From Deltaproteobacteria bacterium (GTDB lineage: Bacteria > Desulfobacterota > Desulfobacteria > Desulfobacterales > Desulfatirhabdiaceae), in assembly GCA_026388755.1 (NCBI GenBank), contig JAPLJE010000658.1, forward strand, positions 1 to 6,133: 6,133 bases of DNA, in the 5' to 3' direction. Under the pieces are notes generated by a model. That model was not told the origin of the DNA, did no database searches, and saw only the letters and a list, made by a program, of their open reading frames with translations. Below, in pieces: positions 5,869 through 6,133 of the stretch. The translations under genes and the position numbers were made by a program. The stretch's first letter is position 1, and each line of letters begins with the position of its first letter.

Positions 5869-5943
5869 ATAAATTGACCCTATAAAAAAAATATTCTTCA
5901 CCCAACTGCTCCAACCCCAATAATCTCATGAAGGGAGAACAAA

Positions 5944-6133
5944 ATGGAACCCAAAAAAACGGATACCTTGAAGCTGATTAACCCCAGCGATGTAACCATC
6001 TGCGAAGCCACGGCCCAGATGCTTCGAAAAGCCCAGAGAGACGGCGTTGAAACGGCCTTTGACCGCGCCGCCAACATGAAAGCCTGCCCTATCGGTGCGG
6101 ATTCGGCCTGTTGCAAGCACTGCGCCATGGGAC
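5944..6133 (+). CDS. cooS: Anaerobic carbon monoxide dehydrogenase catalytic subunit, N-terminal part, cut by the right edge
   Basis: The Ni-Fe-S enzyme interconverts CO and CO2 in the cytoplasm, supplying the carbonyl branch of the Wood-Ljungdahl pathway or oxidising CO. Only the first 63 residues are present. They show the helical N-terminal region and the cysteine cluster Cys48, then Cys56-Cys57-x2-Cys60 with Met-Gly following, which in this family bind the B cluster and the subunit-bridging D cluster. The C-cluster ligands lie beyond the edge. ATG 5944 is preceded by AAGGGAG (5931-5937) at good spacing; the upstream ATG at 5928 is in another frame. It could be the stand-alone CooS or the AcsA subunit of a CODH/acetyl-CoA synthase; the divergent fhs slightly favours the latter, but the downstream genes are not visible. 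Confidence 0.9.
   Translation, partial: MEPKKTDTLKLINPSDVTICEATAQMLRKAQRDGVETAFDRAANMKACPIGADSACCKHCAMG

Larger units (their letters stand above)
5470..5943. promoter_or_regulatory. Divergent control region between fhs and cooS
   Basis: No gene is visible in these 474 nt; the region is AT-rich, especially 5730-5900. It holds the ribosome site and probable promoter of fhs on the left, a near-palindrome at 5616-5633, a pair of CATGAT/ATCATG half-sites (5679-5684 and 5696-5701, 11 nt apart), two TTGACA boxes on the plus strand (5785-5790 and 5822-5827), and a Fur-box-like element at 5854-5868. Sharing between two Wood-Ljungdahl genes suggests coordinated control. Confidence 0.7.

Noticed and set aside
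5898..6128. Minus-strand open frames opposite the cooS start
   Set aside because: The plus strand carries an unmistakable CooS N-terminus with the B/D-cluster cysteines and a good ribosome site.

Overview
The window looks like chromosome from an anaerobic, sulfate-reducer-like bacterium (Desulfobacterota / former Deltaproteobacteria). This is an inference. It rests on formate-tetrahydrofolate ligase lying divergent from a Ni-Fe carbon monoxide dehydrogenase (both Wood-Ljungdahl enzymes), on a bacterial pyruvoyl-dependent arginine decarboxylase, and on a B12-binding-type radical SAM protein. No rRNA, tRNA, CRISPR array or insertion sequence was seen.

Layout, left to right. (1) 2-100 (+) is the cysteine-rich tail of a gene entering from the left, overlapping tail-to-tail with a 92-residue hypothetical protein (92-370, -). 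(2) An AT-rich divergent spacer with a hairpin follows (371-535). (3) A two-gene arginine-to-putrescine unit comes next: pyruvoyl-dependent arginine decarboxylase (536-1037, broken) and agmatinase speB (1048-1944). (4) A radical SAM protein (1901-3532, -) overlaps the end of speB by 44 nt. (5) A spacer (3533-3740) holds two mutually exclusive hairpins and a strong terminator for the next gene. (6) fhs, formate-tetrahydrofolate ligase (3741-5469, -), is also broken. (7) A 474-nt divergent regulatory region (5470-5943) carries a near-palindrome beside the fhs promoter and a Fur-box-like site over the cooS promoter. (8) cooS (5944 to the edge, +) is represented by its first 63 codons.

How the genes would work together. 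PdaD converts arginine to agmatine and SpeB converts agmatine to putrescine plus urea. Fhs activates formate onto tetrahydrofolate (methyl branch) and CooS interconverts CO2 and CO (carbonyl branch), so the right half is a C1-metabolism locus with a shared control region.

The most notable observation is that two otherwise well-conserved enzymes, PdaD and Fhs, each carry an internal deletion of roughly 35-45 nt that shifts the frame by the same phase. Adding the estimated missing bases back restores family-typical lengths in both (about 181 and 587 residues). This is either parallel gene decay or an assembly artefact, and read-level data would decide.
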